Positions 17,324 to 27,472 of a stretch of 64,000 bases of DNA are shown piece after piece. The notes under the pieces were generated by a model that saw only the letters and a program-made list of their open reading frames with translations, was not told the origin of the DNA and ran no database searches. The translations under genes were made by a program, and so were the position numbers. This stretch comes from Thermopolyspora sp044507605 (GTDB lineage Bacteria; Actinomycetota; Actinomycetes; Streptosporangiales; Streptosporangiaceae), in NCBI GenBank assembly GCA_044507605.1, contig JBIQJI010000004.1:62001-126000 (forward strand), in the 5' to 3' direction. How positions within the stretch are numbered: the first letter of the stretch is position 1; every line of letters begins with the position of its first letter.

Positions 17324-18612
17324 CCACTCTCACTCCCGTCCTCACCAAGAACTGGGGCGAGCCCGACAGCTTCACCTACGACGGCTACCGCAGGAACGGC
17401 GGCTACGAGGCCGTCCGCCGGGCCCTGACCACCGACCCCGACGCCATCATCCAGGCGATCAAGGACTCCGGGCTGCGCGGCCGGGGCGGCGCGGGCTTCC
17501 CCACCGGCATGAAGTGGGGGTTCATCCCGCAGGGCGACGGCAAGCCGCACTACCTGGTCGTCAACGCCGACGAGTCGGAGCCCGGCACCTGCAAGGACAT
17601 TCCCCTGCTGATGGCCAACCCGCACGCGCTGGTCGAAGGCATCATCATCACGTCGTACGCCATCCGTGCCAACCACGCGTTCATCTACGTGCGCGGCGAA
17701 GTGCTGCACGTGATCCGCCGCCTCCAGGCCGCCGTGCGCGAGGCGTACGAAAACGGCCTGCTCGGCACCGACATCCTCGGCTCGGGCTTCGACCTGGAGC
17801 TGGTCGTGCACTGCGGGGCCGGCGCCTACATCTGCGGCGAGGAGACGGCGCTGCTCGACTCCCTGGAGGGCTACCGTGGCCAACCTCGGCTCAAGCCCCC
17901 CTTCCCAGCGGTCGCGGGACTCTACGCATGTCCCACCGTCATCAACAACGCCGAGTCCATCGCCAGCGTTCCCAGCATCATCGGGAACGGCCCCGCCTGG
18001 TTCGCCTCCATGGGCACCGAGCGGTCCAAGGGGTTCGGCATCTTCTCGCTGTCGGGCCACGTCACCCGCCCCGGCCAGTACGAAGCGCCGCTCGGCATCA
18101 CGCTGCGCGAGCTGCTCGACATGGCCGGCGGTGTCCGGGCGGGCCACCGGCTGAAGTTCTGGACCCCGGGCGGATCGTCGACCCCGATCTTCACCGACGA
18201 GCACCTGGACGTGCCGCTGGACTTCGAGTCCGTGGGTGCCAAGGGGTCCATGCTCGGCACCCGGGCGCTGCAGATCTTCGACGAGACCACCTGCGTGGTG
18301 CGGACCGTGCTGCGCTGGACCGAGTTCTACGCCCACGAATCCTGTGGCAAGTGCACGCCCTGCCGCGAGGGCACGTACTGGCTCAAGCAGGTGCTCCGGC
18401 GGCTGGAGAAGGGTCAGGGCACCGAGGAGGACCTGTCGACGATCACCGACATCGCCGACAACATCCTCGGCCGGGCGTTCTGCGCCCTCGGCGACGGCGC
18501 GACCAGCTCGATCCACTCGTCGGTGAAACACTTCCGCGACGAGTACCTCAAGCACTTCGAGATCGGCGGATGCCCGTTCGATCACGCCGCATCCACCGCG
18601 TGGAGTAACTGA
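17320..18612 (+). CDS. nuoF: NADH-quinone oxidoreductase subunit F
   Basis: NuoF binds NADH and FMN and holds [4Fe-4S] cluster N3. The 430-aa protein shows the NADH/FMN glycine-rich motifs GLRGRGGAGFPTGMKW and CGAGAYICGEETALLDSLEG. Its cluster motif is ESCGKCTPCREGT, with a later cysteine in GRAFCALGD. The ATG overlaps the nuoE stop as ATGA. The stop shares one base with the nuoG start. Confidence 0.98.
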   Translation: MTTLTPVLTKNWGEPDSFTYDGYRRNGGYEAVRRALTTDPDAIIQAIKDSGLRGRGGAGFPTGMKWGFIPQGDGKPHYLVVNADESEPGTCKDIPLLMANPHALVEGIIITSYAIRANHAFIYVRGEVLHVIRRLQAAVREAYENGLLGTDILGSGFDLELVVHCGAGAYICGEETALLDSLEGYRGQPRLKPPFPAVAGLYACPTVINNAESIASVPSIIGNGPAWFASMGTERSKGFGIFSLSGHVTRPGQYEAPLGITLRELLDMAGGVRAGHRLKFWTPGGSSTPIFTDEHLDVPLDFESVGAKGSMLGTRALQIFDETTCVVRTVLRWTEFYAHESCGKCTPCREGTYWLKQVLRRLEKGQGTEEDLSTITDIADNILGRAFCALGDGATSSIHSSVKHFRDEYLKHFEIGGCPFDHAASTAWSN

Positions 18613-21023
18613 TGACAGTCGAGACGACCTCCGCAGGGTCCGTCGAGCAGCCCGTCGAGATGGTGAACCTCACCATCGACGGGTTCGAGATCGCCGTGCC
18701 CAAGGGGACTCTGCTGATCCGGGCCGCCGAGCTGCTCGGCATCCAGATCCCCCGGTTCTGCGACCACCCGCTGCTCGACCCGGTCGGGGCGTGCCGCCAG
18801 TGCCTGGTGCAGATCGAGGGCATGCCGAAGCCGGCGGCGTCCTGCACGATCGTGTGCACCGAGGGCATGACGGTCCACACGCAGCTCACCAGCCCGGTCG
18901 CCGAGAAGGCACAGCGCGGCATCATGGAGATGCTGCTGATCAACCACCCGCTCGACTGCCCGACCTGCGACAAGGGCGGCGAGTGTCCCCTGCAGAACCA
19001 GGCGATGAGCACCGGGCGGGGCGAGAGCCGCTACGAAGAGGAGAAGCGCACCTTCCGCAAGCCGCTGCCGCTGTCGACCGAGATCCTGCTCGACCGCGAG
19101 CGGTGCATCCAGTGCGCCCGCTGCATCAGGTTCGCCGACCAGATCGCCGGCGACCCGCTGATCGACTTCTTCGAGCGGGGCGCCAAGGAGCAGGTGCGCG
19201 CCGCCGACGGCGAGCCGTTCGAGTCGTACTTCTCCGGCAACACCATCCAGATCTGCCCCGTCGGCGCGCTGACCAGCGCGGCGTACCGCTTCCAGGCCCG
19301 GCCGTTCGACCTGGCCTCCACGCCGAGCGCCTGCGAACACTGCGCCAGCGGCTGCTCGCTGCGCACCGACCACCGGCGCGGCCGGGTGACCCGCCGGCTC
19401 GCCGGCGACGACCCGCAGGTCAACGAGGAATGGAACTGCGACAAGGGCCGCTTCGCGTTCACCTACGCCACCCAGCCCGACCGGCTGAGTTCGCCGCTGG
19501 TGCGCGACGAGGAGGGGCGGCTGGTGCCGGCCTCCTGGCCCGAGGCGCTGGCGGCCGCGGCCGAGGGCCTCGCGCGGGCCCGGGGCCGGGCCGGTGTGCT
19601 CGTGGGCGGCCGGTCGACCGTCGAGGACGCCTACGCCTACGCCAAGTTCGCCCGGGTCGCGCTCGGCACCAACGACATCGACTTCCGGGCCAGGCCGCAC
19701 TCCGGCGAGGAGGCCGACTTCCTCGCCCACTGGGTCGCCGGCACCGGCATCGAGGTGTCGTACGCCGACCTGGAGAAGGCCCCCGCGGTGCTGCTCGCCG
19801 GGTTCGAGCCCGAGGACGAGTCGCCCATCGTGTTCCTGCGGCTGCGCAAGGCGTGGCGCAAGAAGGGCCTGAAGGTCTTCGCCATCGGCACCCACACCAC
19901 CGACGGCCTGGCCAAGATGGGCGGCGCCCTGATCCGCGTCGCCCCCGGCGGCGAGGCCGAGGCCCTCGGCGGTCTCGGCTCCGGCGGCTCCGCCGCCGCC
20001 GAGGCGCTGAAGCAGCCCGGCGCGATCATTCTCGCCGGTGAGCGGCTCGCCACCTCGCGCGGCGCCCTGTCGGCCGCCGTACGGCTCAGCGCCATCACCG
20101 GCGCCCGGCTGGCCTGGGTGCCGCGCCGGGCCGGTGAGCGCGGCGCCCTCGAGGCCGGCGCGCTGCCGAACCTGCTGCCGATCGGCCGTCCCGTCGGCGA
20201 CGAGACCGCCCGCTCCGAGGTCGCCCGCGCCTGGAACGTCGCCTCCCTGCCGGACCGGCCGGGCCGCGACACCAGTGGCATCCTGGCCGCCGTCGTCAGC
20301 GGCGACATCGACGCGCTGCTCATCGGCGGGGTCGACCCCTACGACCTGCCCGACCCCAACGCCGCCCTGGCCGCGCTGGAGAACGCCCCGTTCATCGTCA
20401 GCCTGGAGCAGCGCGCGAGCGCCGTCACCGACCGGGCCGACGTGGTGCTTCCCGTGGCCGCGGTGGCCGAGAAGAACGGCACGTTCGTCGACTGGGAGGG
20501 GCGCGGCCGGGTCTTCGAGGCCGCCATCCCGAAGCCGGGCGTGCTGAGCGACCTGCGGGTCATCGGCGCCATCGCCGACGCCATGGACGTGCACCTCGGC
20601 CTGCCCGACGCCGCCGCGGCCCGCCACGAGCTCGGCGCGCTCGGCGCCTGGCGCGGTGCCCGCGCCGCCGCCCCGAACGTGACCGGCGGGGTCGTGGCCC
20701 GGCCGGCGGCCGGTGAGGCCGTCCTCGCGACCTGGCACGAGCTGATCGACGCCGGGCGGCTGCAGGACGGCGAGCCGTTCCTCGCCGGCACCGCACGCGA
20801 GCCGCGCGCGCTGCTCTCCCCGGCCACCGCCGCGGAGACCGGCGTCGCCGACGGCGACAAGCTCACCGTGAGCAGCGGGCTCGGCTCGGTCACGCTGCCG
20901 GTGCGCATCGCCGACCTGCCCGACCGGGTCGTCTGGCTGCCGACCAACGCCGCCGGCTGCTCGGTGACCCGCGACCTGCGCGCCGGCGCGGGAGACGTCG
21001 TAACGATCGGGAGCGCTTCATGA
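18612..21023 (+). CDS. nuoG: NADH-quinone oxidoreductase subunit G
   Basis: NuoG is the large iron-sulfur subunit of the NADH arm. The 803-aa protein starts with a [2Fe-2S] ferredoxin domain (Cys50, Cys61, Cys64, Cys78). Next come the N4/N5 binding regions (CPTCDKGGECPLQNQ; CIQCARCIRF), a CEHCASGC motif with a downstream NCDKGRF that supports the extra cluster N7, and a molybdopterin-oxidoreductase-like domain from about residue 270 to the end. The last 400 residues are Ala/Leu-rich, as is usual for actinobacterial NuoG. The start overlaps the nuoF stop (TGATG). Confidence 0.97.
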   Translation: MTVETTSAGSVEQPVEMVNLTIDGFEIAVPKGTLLIRAAELLGIQIPRFCDHPLLDPVGACRQCLVQIEGMPKPAASCTIVCTEGMTVHTQLTSPVAEKAQRGIMEMLLINHPLDCPTCDKGGECPLQNQAMSTGRGESRYEEEKRTFRKPLPLSTEILLDRERCIQCARCIRFADQIAGDPLIDFFERGAKEQVRAADGEPFESYFSGNTIQICPVGALTSAAYRFQARPFDLASTPSACEHCASGCSLRTDHRRGRVTRRLAGDDPQVNEEWNCDKGRFAFTYATQPDRLSSPLVRDEEGRLVPASWPEALAAAAEGLARARGRAGVLVGGRSTVEDAYAYAKFARVALGTNDIDFRARPHSGEEADFLAHWVAGTGIEVSYADLEKAPAVLLAGFEPEDESPIVFLRLRKAWRKKGLKVFAIGTHTTDGLAKMGGALIRVAPGGEAEALGGLGSGGSAAAEALKQPGAIILAGERLATSRGALSAAVRLSAITGARLAWVPRRAGERGALEAGALPNLLPIGRPVGDETARSEVARAWNVASLPDRPGRDTSGILAAVVSGDIDALLIGGVDPYDLPDPNAALAALENAPFIVSLEQRASAVTDRADVVLPVAAVAEKNGTFVDWEGRGRVFEAAIPKPGVLSDLRVIGAIADAMDVHLGLPDAAAARHELGALGAWRGARAAAPNVTGGVVARPAAGEAVLATWHELIDAGRLQDGEPFLAGTAREPRALLSPATAAETGVADGDKLTVSSGLGSVTLPVRIADLPDRVVWLPTNAAGCSVTRDLRAGAGDVVTIGSAS

Positions 21024-21048
21024 TCATCCTGACACGAGGAGGCCACCG

Positions 21049-22428
21049 ATGAGCCTCATGGCGGCCGCCTCGGCACTGGTCCCCGCCGCGGCGCCCGGGC
21101 CGACCCTGGAGGACTTCGGCCACGACCCGCTGTGGCTGATCCTCATCAAGGCGCTGTTCATCTTCGTCTTCCTGATGCTCAGCGTGCTCGGGGGCGTGCT
21201 GTTCGAACGCAAGCTCATCGCCCGCATGCAGCACCGCTACGGCCCCAACCACGCCGGCCGGTTCGGCCTGCTGCAGACGGTGGCCGACGGCCTGAAGATG
21301 GGGCTGAAGGAGGACATCCTGCCCCGCACGGTCGACAAGATCGTGTACGTCCTCGCGCCGATCGTGGTGGCCGCGCCCGCGTTCCTGTCCTTCTCGGTCA
21401 TCCCGTGGGGACCGCAGGTGTGGATCTTCGGCCACAAGACGCCGCTGCAGCTCACCGACCTGCCCGTGGCCGTGCTCCTGGTGCTGGCCATGGCCTCGAT
21501 CGGCGTCTACGGCATCGTGCTCATGGGCTGGGCCTCGCGCTCGCCGTACGCCATCCTCGGCGGGCTGCGCTCCGCCGCCCAGGTGGTGTCGTACGAGATC
21601 GCGATGGGCCTGTCGTTCGTCGCGGTGTTCCTCTACGCCGGCACCCTGTCGACGTCGGAGATCGTCGCCAAACAGGCCGACGCCGGGCAGCTGTCCCTCT
21701 TCGGCACGACGATCCCGACCCCGTCGTGGTTCGCGATCCAGCTGCTGCCGTCGTTCCTGATCTACGCGATCACGATGCTCGGCGAGACGAACCGCGTGCC
21801 GTTCGACCTGCCTGAGGGCGAGGGCGAACTGGTGGGCGGCTTCCACACCGAGTACTCCTCGTCGCTGAAGTTCGCGATGTACATGCTGGCGGAGTACGTC
21901 AACACGTTCACCGTCTCGGCGGTCGCCATCACGCTGTTCCTCGGCGGCTGGCGGGCGCCCTGGCCGATCTCGCTGTGGGACGGCGCCAACGTCGGCTGGT
22001 GGCCGATGCTGTGGTTCCTGATCAAGCTGGTGCTCGTGTTCTCGTTCTTCGTGTGGGTCCGCGCCACCCTGCCGCGCATCCGCTACGACCAGCTGATGGC
22101 GTTCGGCTGGAAGGTGCTGATCCCGCTCAACCTGGCGTGGATCCTGATGGTCGCCACCTTCCGCGCGTTCCGCGTCGCCGAGAACGACCGGAACATCGTC
22201 CTGGCCGTCGCCGCCCTGGTGGTCATCGGGCTGCTGGCACTGATCGTCCGCTTCAGCTCCATCTGGGACAGGAACGTCACCGAGAAGGCCGCCCGGGTCG
22301 AGCAGGAGTTCCAGCGGCTGCGCGACGAGCCCACGGCGGGCGGCTTCCCGGTGCCGCCTCTGGACCTGCCGCACTACCACGGAGCCAAGGGGGCCCCGCG
22401 TAAGGAGGTGCCCAGTGGGAGCAACTGA
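21049..22428 (+). CDS. nuoH: NADH-quinone oxidoreductase subunit H
   Basis: NuoH is the membrane subunit at the junction of the two arms and forms part of the quinone entry path. The 459-aa protein has about eight or nine helices with the signatures ERKLIARMQHRYGPNHAGRF and ETNRVPFDLPEGEGELVGGF, the latter holding acidic residues of the E-channel. The C-terminal 50 residues are polar. The ATG follows GAGGAGG; the end overlaps nuoI by 14 bp. Confidence 0.98.
   Translation: MSLMAAASALVPAAAPGPTLEDFGHDPLWLILIKALFIFVFLMLSVLGGVLFERKLIARMQHRYGPNHAGRFGLLQTVADGLKMGLKEDILPRTVDKIVYVLAPIVVAAPAFLSFSVIPWGPQVWIFGHKTPLQLTDLPVAVLLVLAMASIGVYGIVLMGWASRSPYAILGGLRSAAQVVSYEIAMGLSFVAVFLYAGTLSTSEIVAKQADAGQLSLFGTTIPTPSWFAIQLLPSFLIYAITMLGETNRVPFDLPEGEGELVGGFHTEYSSSLKFAMYMLAEYVNTFTVSAVAITLFLGGWRAPWPISLWDGANVGWWPMLWFLIKLVLVFSFFVWVRATLPRIRYDQLMAFGWKVLIPLNLAWILMVATFRAFRVAENDRNIVLAVAALVVIGLLALIVRFSSIWDRNVTEKAARVEQEFQRLRDEPTAGGFPVPPLDLPHYHGAKGAPRKEVPSGSN
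22402..22409 (+). promoter_or_regulatory. consensus ribosome binding site for nuoI
   Basis: AAGGAGGT, a full anti-Shine-Dalgarno match, lies inside the 3' end of nuoH, five bases before the nuoI GTG. It settles the GTG at 22415 as the start and implies a high, independent initiation rate for this subunit. Confidence 0.8.
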
Positions 22429-22930
22429 CTGGCTGAACCCCGTCAAGGGTTTCGGCGTCACCTTCCACCACATGTTCAAAAAGCCGGTGACGGTCAATTA
22501 CCCGGAGGAGAAGCGCCCCACGGCGCCTCGCTTCCACGGCCGTCACCAGCTGAACCGGTGGCCCGACGGGCTGGAGAAGTGCGTCGGCTGCGAGCTGTGC
22601 GCCTGGGCCTGCCCGGCGGACGCCATCTTCGTGGAAGGCGCCGACAACACCGAGACCGAGCGCTACTCGCCCGGTGAACGGTATGGGCGGACCTACCAGA
22701 TCAACTACCTGCGATGCATCCTGTGCGGCCTGTGCGTCGAGGCGTGTCCCACCCGCGCGCTCACCATGACCAACGAGTACGAGCTCGCGGACTCCAGCCG
22801 GGAGAGCCTCATCTACACCAAGGAGATGCTGCTCGCGCCGCTCGGCCCCGGCATGGAGGCGCCGCCGCACCCGATGCGTCTCGGGGAGACCGATGAGGAC
22901 TACTACCGGCTGGGACGAGAACATGGGTGA
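22415..22930 (+). CDS. nuoI: NADH-quinone oxidoreductase subunit I
   Basis: NuoI is the 8Fe ferredoxin-like subunit carrying clusters N6a and N6b. The 171-aa protein has the two ligand sets CVGCELCAWACPADAIF and CILCGLCVEACPTRAL. The GTG start is fixed by a consensus ribosome site and overlaps the nuoH end. The C-terminus overlaps the nuoJ start by 8 bp. Confidence 0.98.
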   Translation: MGATDWLNPVKGFGVTFHHMFKKPVTVNYPEEKRPTAPRFHGRHQLNRWPDGLEKCVGCELCAWACPADAIFVEGADNTETERYSPGERYGRTYQINYLRCILCGLCVEACPTRALTMTNEYELADSSRESLIYTKEMLLAPLGPGMEAPPHPMRLGETDEDYYRLGREHG

Positions 22931-23714
22931 GTCCATAACGTTCTGGGTGCTCGCGATCGTCTCCGTGGCGGCCGCCATCGGCGTCGTCGTCAACCGCAAG
23001 GCCGTCTACTCCGCGCTGATGCTCGGCGTGGTGATGCTGTCGCTGGCGGTGCTGTACGCCGTGCAGGACGCCCCGTTCCTGGCCGCCGTGCAGATCATCG
23101 TCTACACCGGCGCGGTCATGATGCTGTTCCTGTTCGTGCTGATGCTCGTCGGCGTCGACACGGTCGACTCGCTCGTCGAGACGATCAAGGGGCAGCGGTT
23201 CTGGTCGGTCGTGGGCGGCGTCGGCTTCGGCCTGCTGATCGCGCTGGCCCTGGGCAACGCCGCGATCGAGGCCCCGGCCGGCCTGTCCGGGGCGACGTCA
23301 CAGGCCGGCGGCAACGTGCCGGCCCTGGCCGAGCTCATCTTCACCAAGTACGTGTTCGCCTTCGAGGTGACCTCGGCGCTGCTGATCACCGCGGCGCTCG
23401 GCGCGATGGTGCTGGCGCACCGCGAGCGCGCCACCCCGAAGCCGACGCAGAAGGACCTGTCCCGGGCGCGGTTCCAGGCGTTCGGCGAGACCGGTCGCGC
23501 GCCGACGCCGCTGCCCGGCCCGGGCACGTACGCCCGGCACAACGCGATCGACATGCCGGCGCTGCTGCCCGACGGGTCGGTCTCGGAGCTGTCGGTCAAC
23601 CGCGTCATCGCCCGGCGCGCGGCGGAGGCCGGCGGCGGTTCCGCCGAGATCGAACGGGTCCCGGCGGCCGACGGTGAATCCACAGGCGAGCCGGTGAGAG
23701 GAGACGCCAAGTGA
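22923..23714 (+). CDS. nuoJ: NADH-quinone oxidoreductase subunit J
   Basis: NuoJ is a five-helix membrane subunit of the proton-pumping arm. The 263-aa protein has the family core in residues 1-170 (VQIIVYTGAVMMLFLFVLML). After that comes a long polar tail of about 90 residues (ARHNAIDMPALLPDG, SVSELSVNRVIARR) that is typical of actinobacterial NuoJ. The ATG at 22923 overlaps the end of nuoI. The stop overlaps the nuoK GTG. Confidence 0.97.
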   Translation: MGESITFWVLAIVSVAAAIGVVVNRKAVYSALMLGVVMLSLAVLYAVQDAPFLAAVQIIVYTGAVMMLFLFVLMLVGVDTVDSLVETIKGQRFWSVVGGVGFGLLIALALGNAAIEAPAGLSGATSQAGGNVPALAELIFTKYVFAFEVTSALLITAALGAMVLAHRERATPKPTQKDLSRARFQAFGETGRAPTPLPGPGTYARHNAIDMPALLPDGSVSELSVNRVIARRAAEAGGGSAEIERVPAADGESTGEPVRGDAK

Positions 23715-24007
23715 CGACGCACTATCTTGTGCTCTCGGCGCTGCTGTTCGCGATCGGGGGAGCCGGGGTGCTGCTGCGCCGCAACGCCATCGTGGTGTTC
23801 ATGTGCGTGGAGCTCATGCTCAACGCGTGCAACCTGGCGTTCGTGACGTTCGCCCGGCAGCACGGCAATCTGGACGGTCAGGTCATCGCGTTCTTCGTCA
23901 TGATCGTGGCCGCGGCGGAGGTCGTGGTCGGCCTCGCGATCATCGTGACGATCTTCCGAACCCGCAGGTCCGCATCTGTCGATGACGCGAACCTGCTGAA
24001 GCACTAA
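23711..24007 (+). CDS. nuoK: NADH-quinone oxidoreductase subunit K
   Basis: NuoK is a small three-helix membrane subunit with conserved glutamates in the proton path. At 98 aa it has the usual length. The motif VFMCVELMLNACNLAFV contains the first glutamate, and FFVMIVAAAEVVVGLAI the second. The GTG overlaps the nuoJ stop. Confidence 0.97.
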   Translation: MTTHYLVLSALLFAIGGAGVLLRRNAIVVFMCVELMLNACNLAFVTFARQHGNLDGQVIAFFVMIVAAAEVVVGLAIIVTIFRTRRSASVDDANLLKH

Positions 24008-24020
24008 TAAGAGGTGTTCA

Positions 24021-25928
24021 GTGGACCCCGCTGAGATCATCGAACACTCCGGTGGAGTGATCGGCGTCTCCTGGCTCATGATCGCGCTCCCCGCGCTGGG
24101 CGCCGCGATCCTGCTGCTGGGCGGGCGCCGGACCGACCGCTGGGGGCACTACCTCGGCGTCCTGGCGGCGTTGGCGTCGTTCGTGGTGGCCGTCATCACC
24201 TTCGTCGATCTGCTCGGCCTCGGCGAGACGCAGCGACGCCAGGCGGTGGCGCTGTTCGACTTCATCCAGGCGGGCTCCTTCGACGCGAAGATGGGCCTGC
24301 TGATCGACCCGCTGTCGATCTCGTTCGCACTGCTGATCACAGGTGTCGGATCACTGATCCACATCTACTCGATCGGCTACATGGCGCACGACCCGAACCG
24401 GCGCAAGTTCTTCGCGTACCTGAACCTGTTCGTCGCCGCCATGCTGCTGCTCGTGCTCGCCGACAACTACGTCGGCCTGTACGTCGGCTGGGAGGGCGTC
24501 GGCGTCGCGTCGTACCTGCTGATCGGATTCTGGCAGCACAAGCCCACGGCGGCGACGGCGGCCAAGAAGGCGTTCGTGGTCAACCGGGTCGGCGACTTCG
24601 GGCTGGCCGTCGCCATCTTCCTCATCTTCACCACGTTCGGCACGGTGGCCTTCGGCCCGGTGCTGTCGCACGTGGGCGAGGCCGGCACGGGCACGCTCAC
24701 CGCGATCGGGCTGCTGCTCCTGCTCGGCGCGTGCGCCAAGTCGGCCCAGCTGCCGCTGCAGTCGTGGCTGCTCGACGCGATGGAGGGCCCGACCCCCGTC
24801 TCCGCGCTGATCCACGCCGCCACCATGGTGACCGCCGGGGTCTACCTGGTCACCCGGTCCGGCCTGATCTTCGAGGCGGCGTCCACCGCACAGCTCGTGG
24901 TCACGATCGTCGGCGCGGCCACGCTCATCGCCGGTGCGATCATCGGTACCGCCAAGGACGACATCAAGAAGGCCCTCGCCGGGTCCACGATGTCGCAGAT
25001 CGGCTACATGATGCTCGCCGCGGGCCTCGGCCCGATCGGCTACGCGTTCGCCATCGCCCACCTGATCACCCACGGCTTCTTCAAGGCGTCGCTGTTCCTC
25101 GGCGCCGGGTCGGTCATGCACGCCATGAACGACGAGGTCGACATGCGGCGGTACGGCGGCCTGCGCAAGATCATGCCGATCACGTTCGCCACGTTCGGCC
25201 TCGGTTACCTGGCGATCATCGGGTTCCCGCTGCTGTCCGGCTACTGGACCAAGGACGGCATCATCGAGGCCGCGATGGAGCACAACCCCATCCTCGGCTG
25301 GACCGCCATCATCGGCGCCGGCATCACCGGCTTCTACATGTCCCGCGTGATGTTCATGACGTTCTTCGGCAAGCCGCGCTGGCGCCCCGAGGCCCACCCG
25401 CACGAGTCGCCCGCCGTCATGACCTGGCCGCTGATCATCCTGTCGATCGGGTCGGTCTTCCTCGGCGCCTTTCTGATCATCGGCAACCGGTTCATGACGT
25501 TCCTCGCCCCGGCGGTCGGCGCCCCCGAGGAAACGACGAGCGTCCACCCGTTCGGCATGACGGGCCTGGTCACCCTCGCCCTCGTCCTCATCGGCGCCGG
25601 TTACGCCTGGCTGCGCTACGGCCGGGCCGAAGTGCCCGAGGTCGCCCCGCGCGGCTCGTTCCTCACCGTCTTCGCCCGTCGCGACCTGTACGGCGACGCC
25701 ATCAACGAGTCGCTGCTGATGCGGCCCGGCCAGTGGCTGACCCGCCTCGCGGTGTTCTTCGACAACCGCGGCATCGACGGTCTCGTCAACGGGCTGGCCG
25801 CATTGATCGGCGGCACCTCCGGGCGGGCCCGCCGGCTCCAGACCGGCTTCGTCCGCTCGTACGCCTTGTCCATATTCCTCGGAGCGGCCGTGCTCGTCGG
25901 TGCTCTGCTGGCCGTAGGGAGCTTCTGA
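24021..25928 (+). CDS. nuoL: NADH-quinone oxidoreductase subunit L
   Basis: NuoL is the distal antiporter-like proton-pumping subunit with the long lateral helix. The 635-aa protein has about 16 hydrophobic segments and the family motifs YVGWEGVGVASYLLIGFW, LQSWLLDAMEGPTPVSALIH and HLITHGFFKASLFLGAGSV. The GTG start follows AGAGGTG. Its stop shares a base with the nuoM ATG. Confidence 0.98.
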   Translation: MDPAEIIEHSGGVIGVSWLMIALPALGAAILLLGGRRTDRWGHYLGVLAALASFVVAVITFVDLLGLGETQRRQAVALFDFIQAGSFDAKMGLLIDPLSISFALLITGVGSLIHIYSIGYMAHDPNRRKFFAYLNLFVAAMLLLVLADNYVGLYVGWEGVGVASYLLIGFWQHKPTAATAAKKAFVVNRVGDFGLAVAIFLIFTTFGTVAFGPVLSHVGEAGTGTLTAIGLLLLLGACAKSAQLPLQSWLLDAMEGPTPVSALIHAATMVTAGVYLVTRSGLIFEAASTAQLVVTIVGAATLIAGAIIGTAKDDIKKALAGSTMSQIGYMMLAAGLGPIGYAFAIAHLITHGFFKASLFLGAGSVMHAMNDEVDMRRYGGLRKIMPITFATFGLGYLAIIGFPLLSGYWTKDGIIEAAMEHNPILGWTAIIGAGITGFYMSRVMFMTFFGKPRWRPEAHPHESPAVMTWPLIILSIGSVFLGAFLIIGNRFMTFLAPAVGAPEETTSVHPFGMTGLVTLALVLIGAGYAWLRYGRAEVPEVAPRGSFLTVFARRDLYGDAINESLLMRPGQWLTRLAVFFDNRGIDGLVNGLAALIGGTSGRARRLQTGFVRSYALSIFLGAAVLVGALLAVGSF

Positions 25929-27472
25929 TGGCCTGGCTCTCAATCCTCATGGGCGTGCCCCTGGTGGGCACGCTGGCCGTGGCGGCGGTGCCCAAGGGCA
26001 ACGACCGGCTCGTCAAGCAGCTGACGCTGCTGGTGTCGCTGGTCGTGCTGGCGCTCACCATCGCCATGGCCGTGCAGTTCTCGCCCAACGGTGAGCGTTT
26101 CCAGTTCACCGAGGTCCACGAGTGGATCCCGGCGTGGGGCGTCAACTACGCCGTCGGCGTCGACGGGGTCGCGCTGGTGCTGATCCTGCTGTCGGCGGTG
26201 CTGGTGCCGGTCGTGGTGCTGGCCTCCTGGAACGAGGCCGAAGGCACCCCCGACGCGCCGGCCAAGCGCTCGGTGAAGACGTACTTCGCGCTGATCCTGG
26301 TGCTGGAGACGATGATGATCGGCGTCTTCGCGGCGACCGACATCTTCCTCTTCTACGTCTTCTTCGAAGCCATGCTGATCCCGATGTACTTCATGATCGG
26401 GTCGTACGGCGGCGCACAGCGGTCCTACGCGGCGGTCAAGTTCCTGCTCTACTCGCTGCTCGGCGGCCTGCTGATGCTGGTGGCCCTGATCGCGCTCTAC
26501 TGGATCGCGGACAAGAACACGTTCATGTTCCCCGAGCTGGTCGGCGCGATCAAGGACCCGACGACGCAGAAGTGGCTGTTCCTCGGCTTCTTCGTGGCGT
26601 TCGCGGTGAAGGCCCCGCTGTGGCCGTTCCACACCTGGCTGCCCGACGCCGCCGCCCAGGCCCCGGCCGGGGCCGCCGTGCTGCTCGTCGGCGTGCTCGA
26701 CAAGGTCGGCACCTACGGCATGCTGCGGTTCTGCCTCGAACTGTTCCCCGACGCCGCGAAGTTCTTCGTGCCGCTGGTGCTCACCCTGTCGGTCATCGGC
26801 ATCATCTACGGCGCCATCGTGGCCATCGGGCAGACCGACCTCAAGCGGCTCATCGCCTACACGTCGATCTCGCACTTCGGCTTCATCGCCATGGGCGTGT
26901 TCGCGCTGACCTCCACGGCCGGCTCGGGCGCCACCCTGTACATGGTGAACCACGGGTTCTCCACCGGCGCGCTGTTCCTGATGGCCGGATTCCTCATCCA
27001 CCGGCGCCGGTCGCAGTACATCGCCGACTACGGCGGCGTGCAGAAGGTGACGCCGGTCATGGCGGGCCTGCTCCTGTTCGCCTGCCTCGCCGGCACCGCC
27101 CTGCCCGGCCTGTCCACCTTCGTGTCGGAGTTCACCGTGCTGGCCGGCACCTTCCAGAAGCACATCCCGTTCGCGGTGATCGGCACGCTCGGCGTGATCC
27201 TCTCCGCGATCTACATGCTGTGGCTGTACCAGCGGGTCGCGGGCGGGCCGCCGACCGAGCGGGTGAAGGCGATGCCCGACCTGTCCGGCCGGGAGAAGTG
27301 GGTGATGGCCCCGCTGGTCGCGGTGATCCTCGCCCTCGGCGTCTACCCCAAGCCGATCTTCGACGTGATCAACCCGGCCGTGCATCACAGCCTGGCCAAC
27401 GTCTCGATCACCAGTGACCCGGCGCCGCACGTCCAGGGTGCGGTCGCCGAGCAGAAGGGAGCCGGCCAGTGA
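25928..27472 (+). CDS. nuoM: NADH-quinone oxidoreductase subunit M
   Basis: NuoM is the second antiporter-like proton-pumping subunit. The 514-aa protein has about 14 helices and the motifs FFEAMLIPMYFMIG, PFHTWLPDAAAQAPAG and AYTSISHFGFIAMG, with the expected lysine and glutamate residues in helices. The ATG overlaps the nuoL stop, and the end overlaps the nuoN GTG. Confidence 0.98.
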   Translation: MAWLSILMGVPLVGTLAVAAVPKGNDRLVKQLTLLVSLVVLALTIAMAVQFSPNGERFQFTEVHEWIPAWGVNYAVGVDGVALVLILLSAVLVPVVVLASWNEAEGTPDAPAKRSVKTYFALILVLETMMIGVFAATDIFLFYVFFEAMLIPMYFMIGSYGGAQRSYAAVKFLLYSLLGGLLMLVALIALYWIADKNTFMFPELVGAIKDPTTQKWLFLGFFVAFAVKAPLWPFHTWLPDAAAQAPAGAAVLLVGVLDKVGTYGMLRFCLELFPDAAKFFVPLVLTLSVIGIIYGAIVAIGQTDLKRLIAYTSISHFGFIAMGVFALTSTAGSGATLYMVNHGFSTGALFLMAGFLIHRRRSQYIADYGGVQKVTPVMAGLLLFACLAGTALPGLSTFVSEFTVLAGTFQKHIPFAVIGTLGVILSAIYMLWLYQRVAGGPPTERVKAMPDLSGREKWVMAPLVAVILALGVYPKPIFDVINPAVHHSLANVSITSDPAPHVQGAVAEQKGAGQ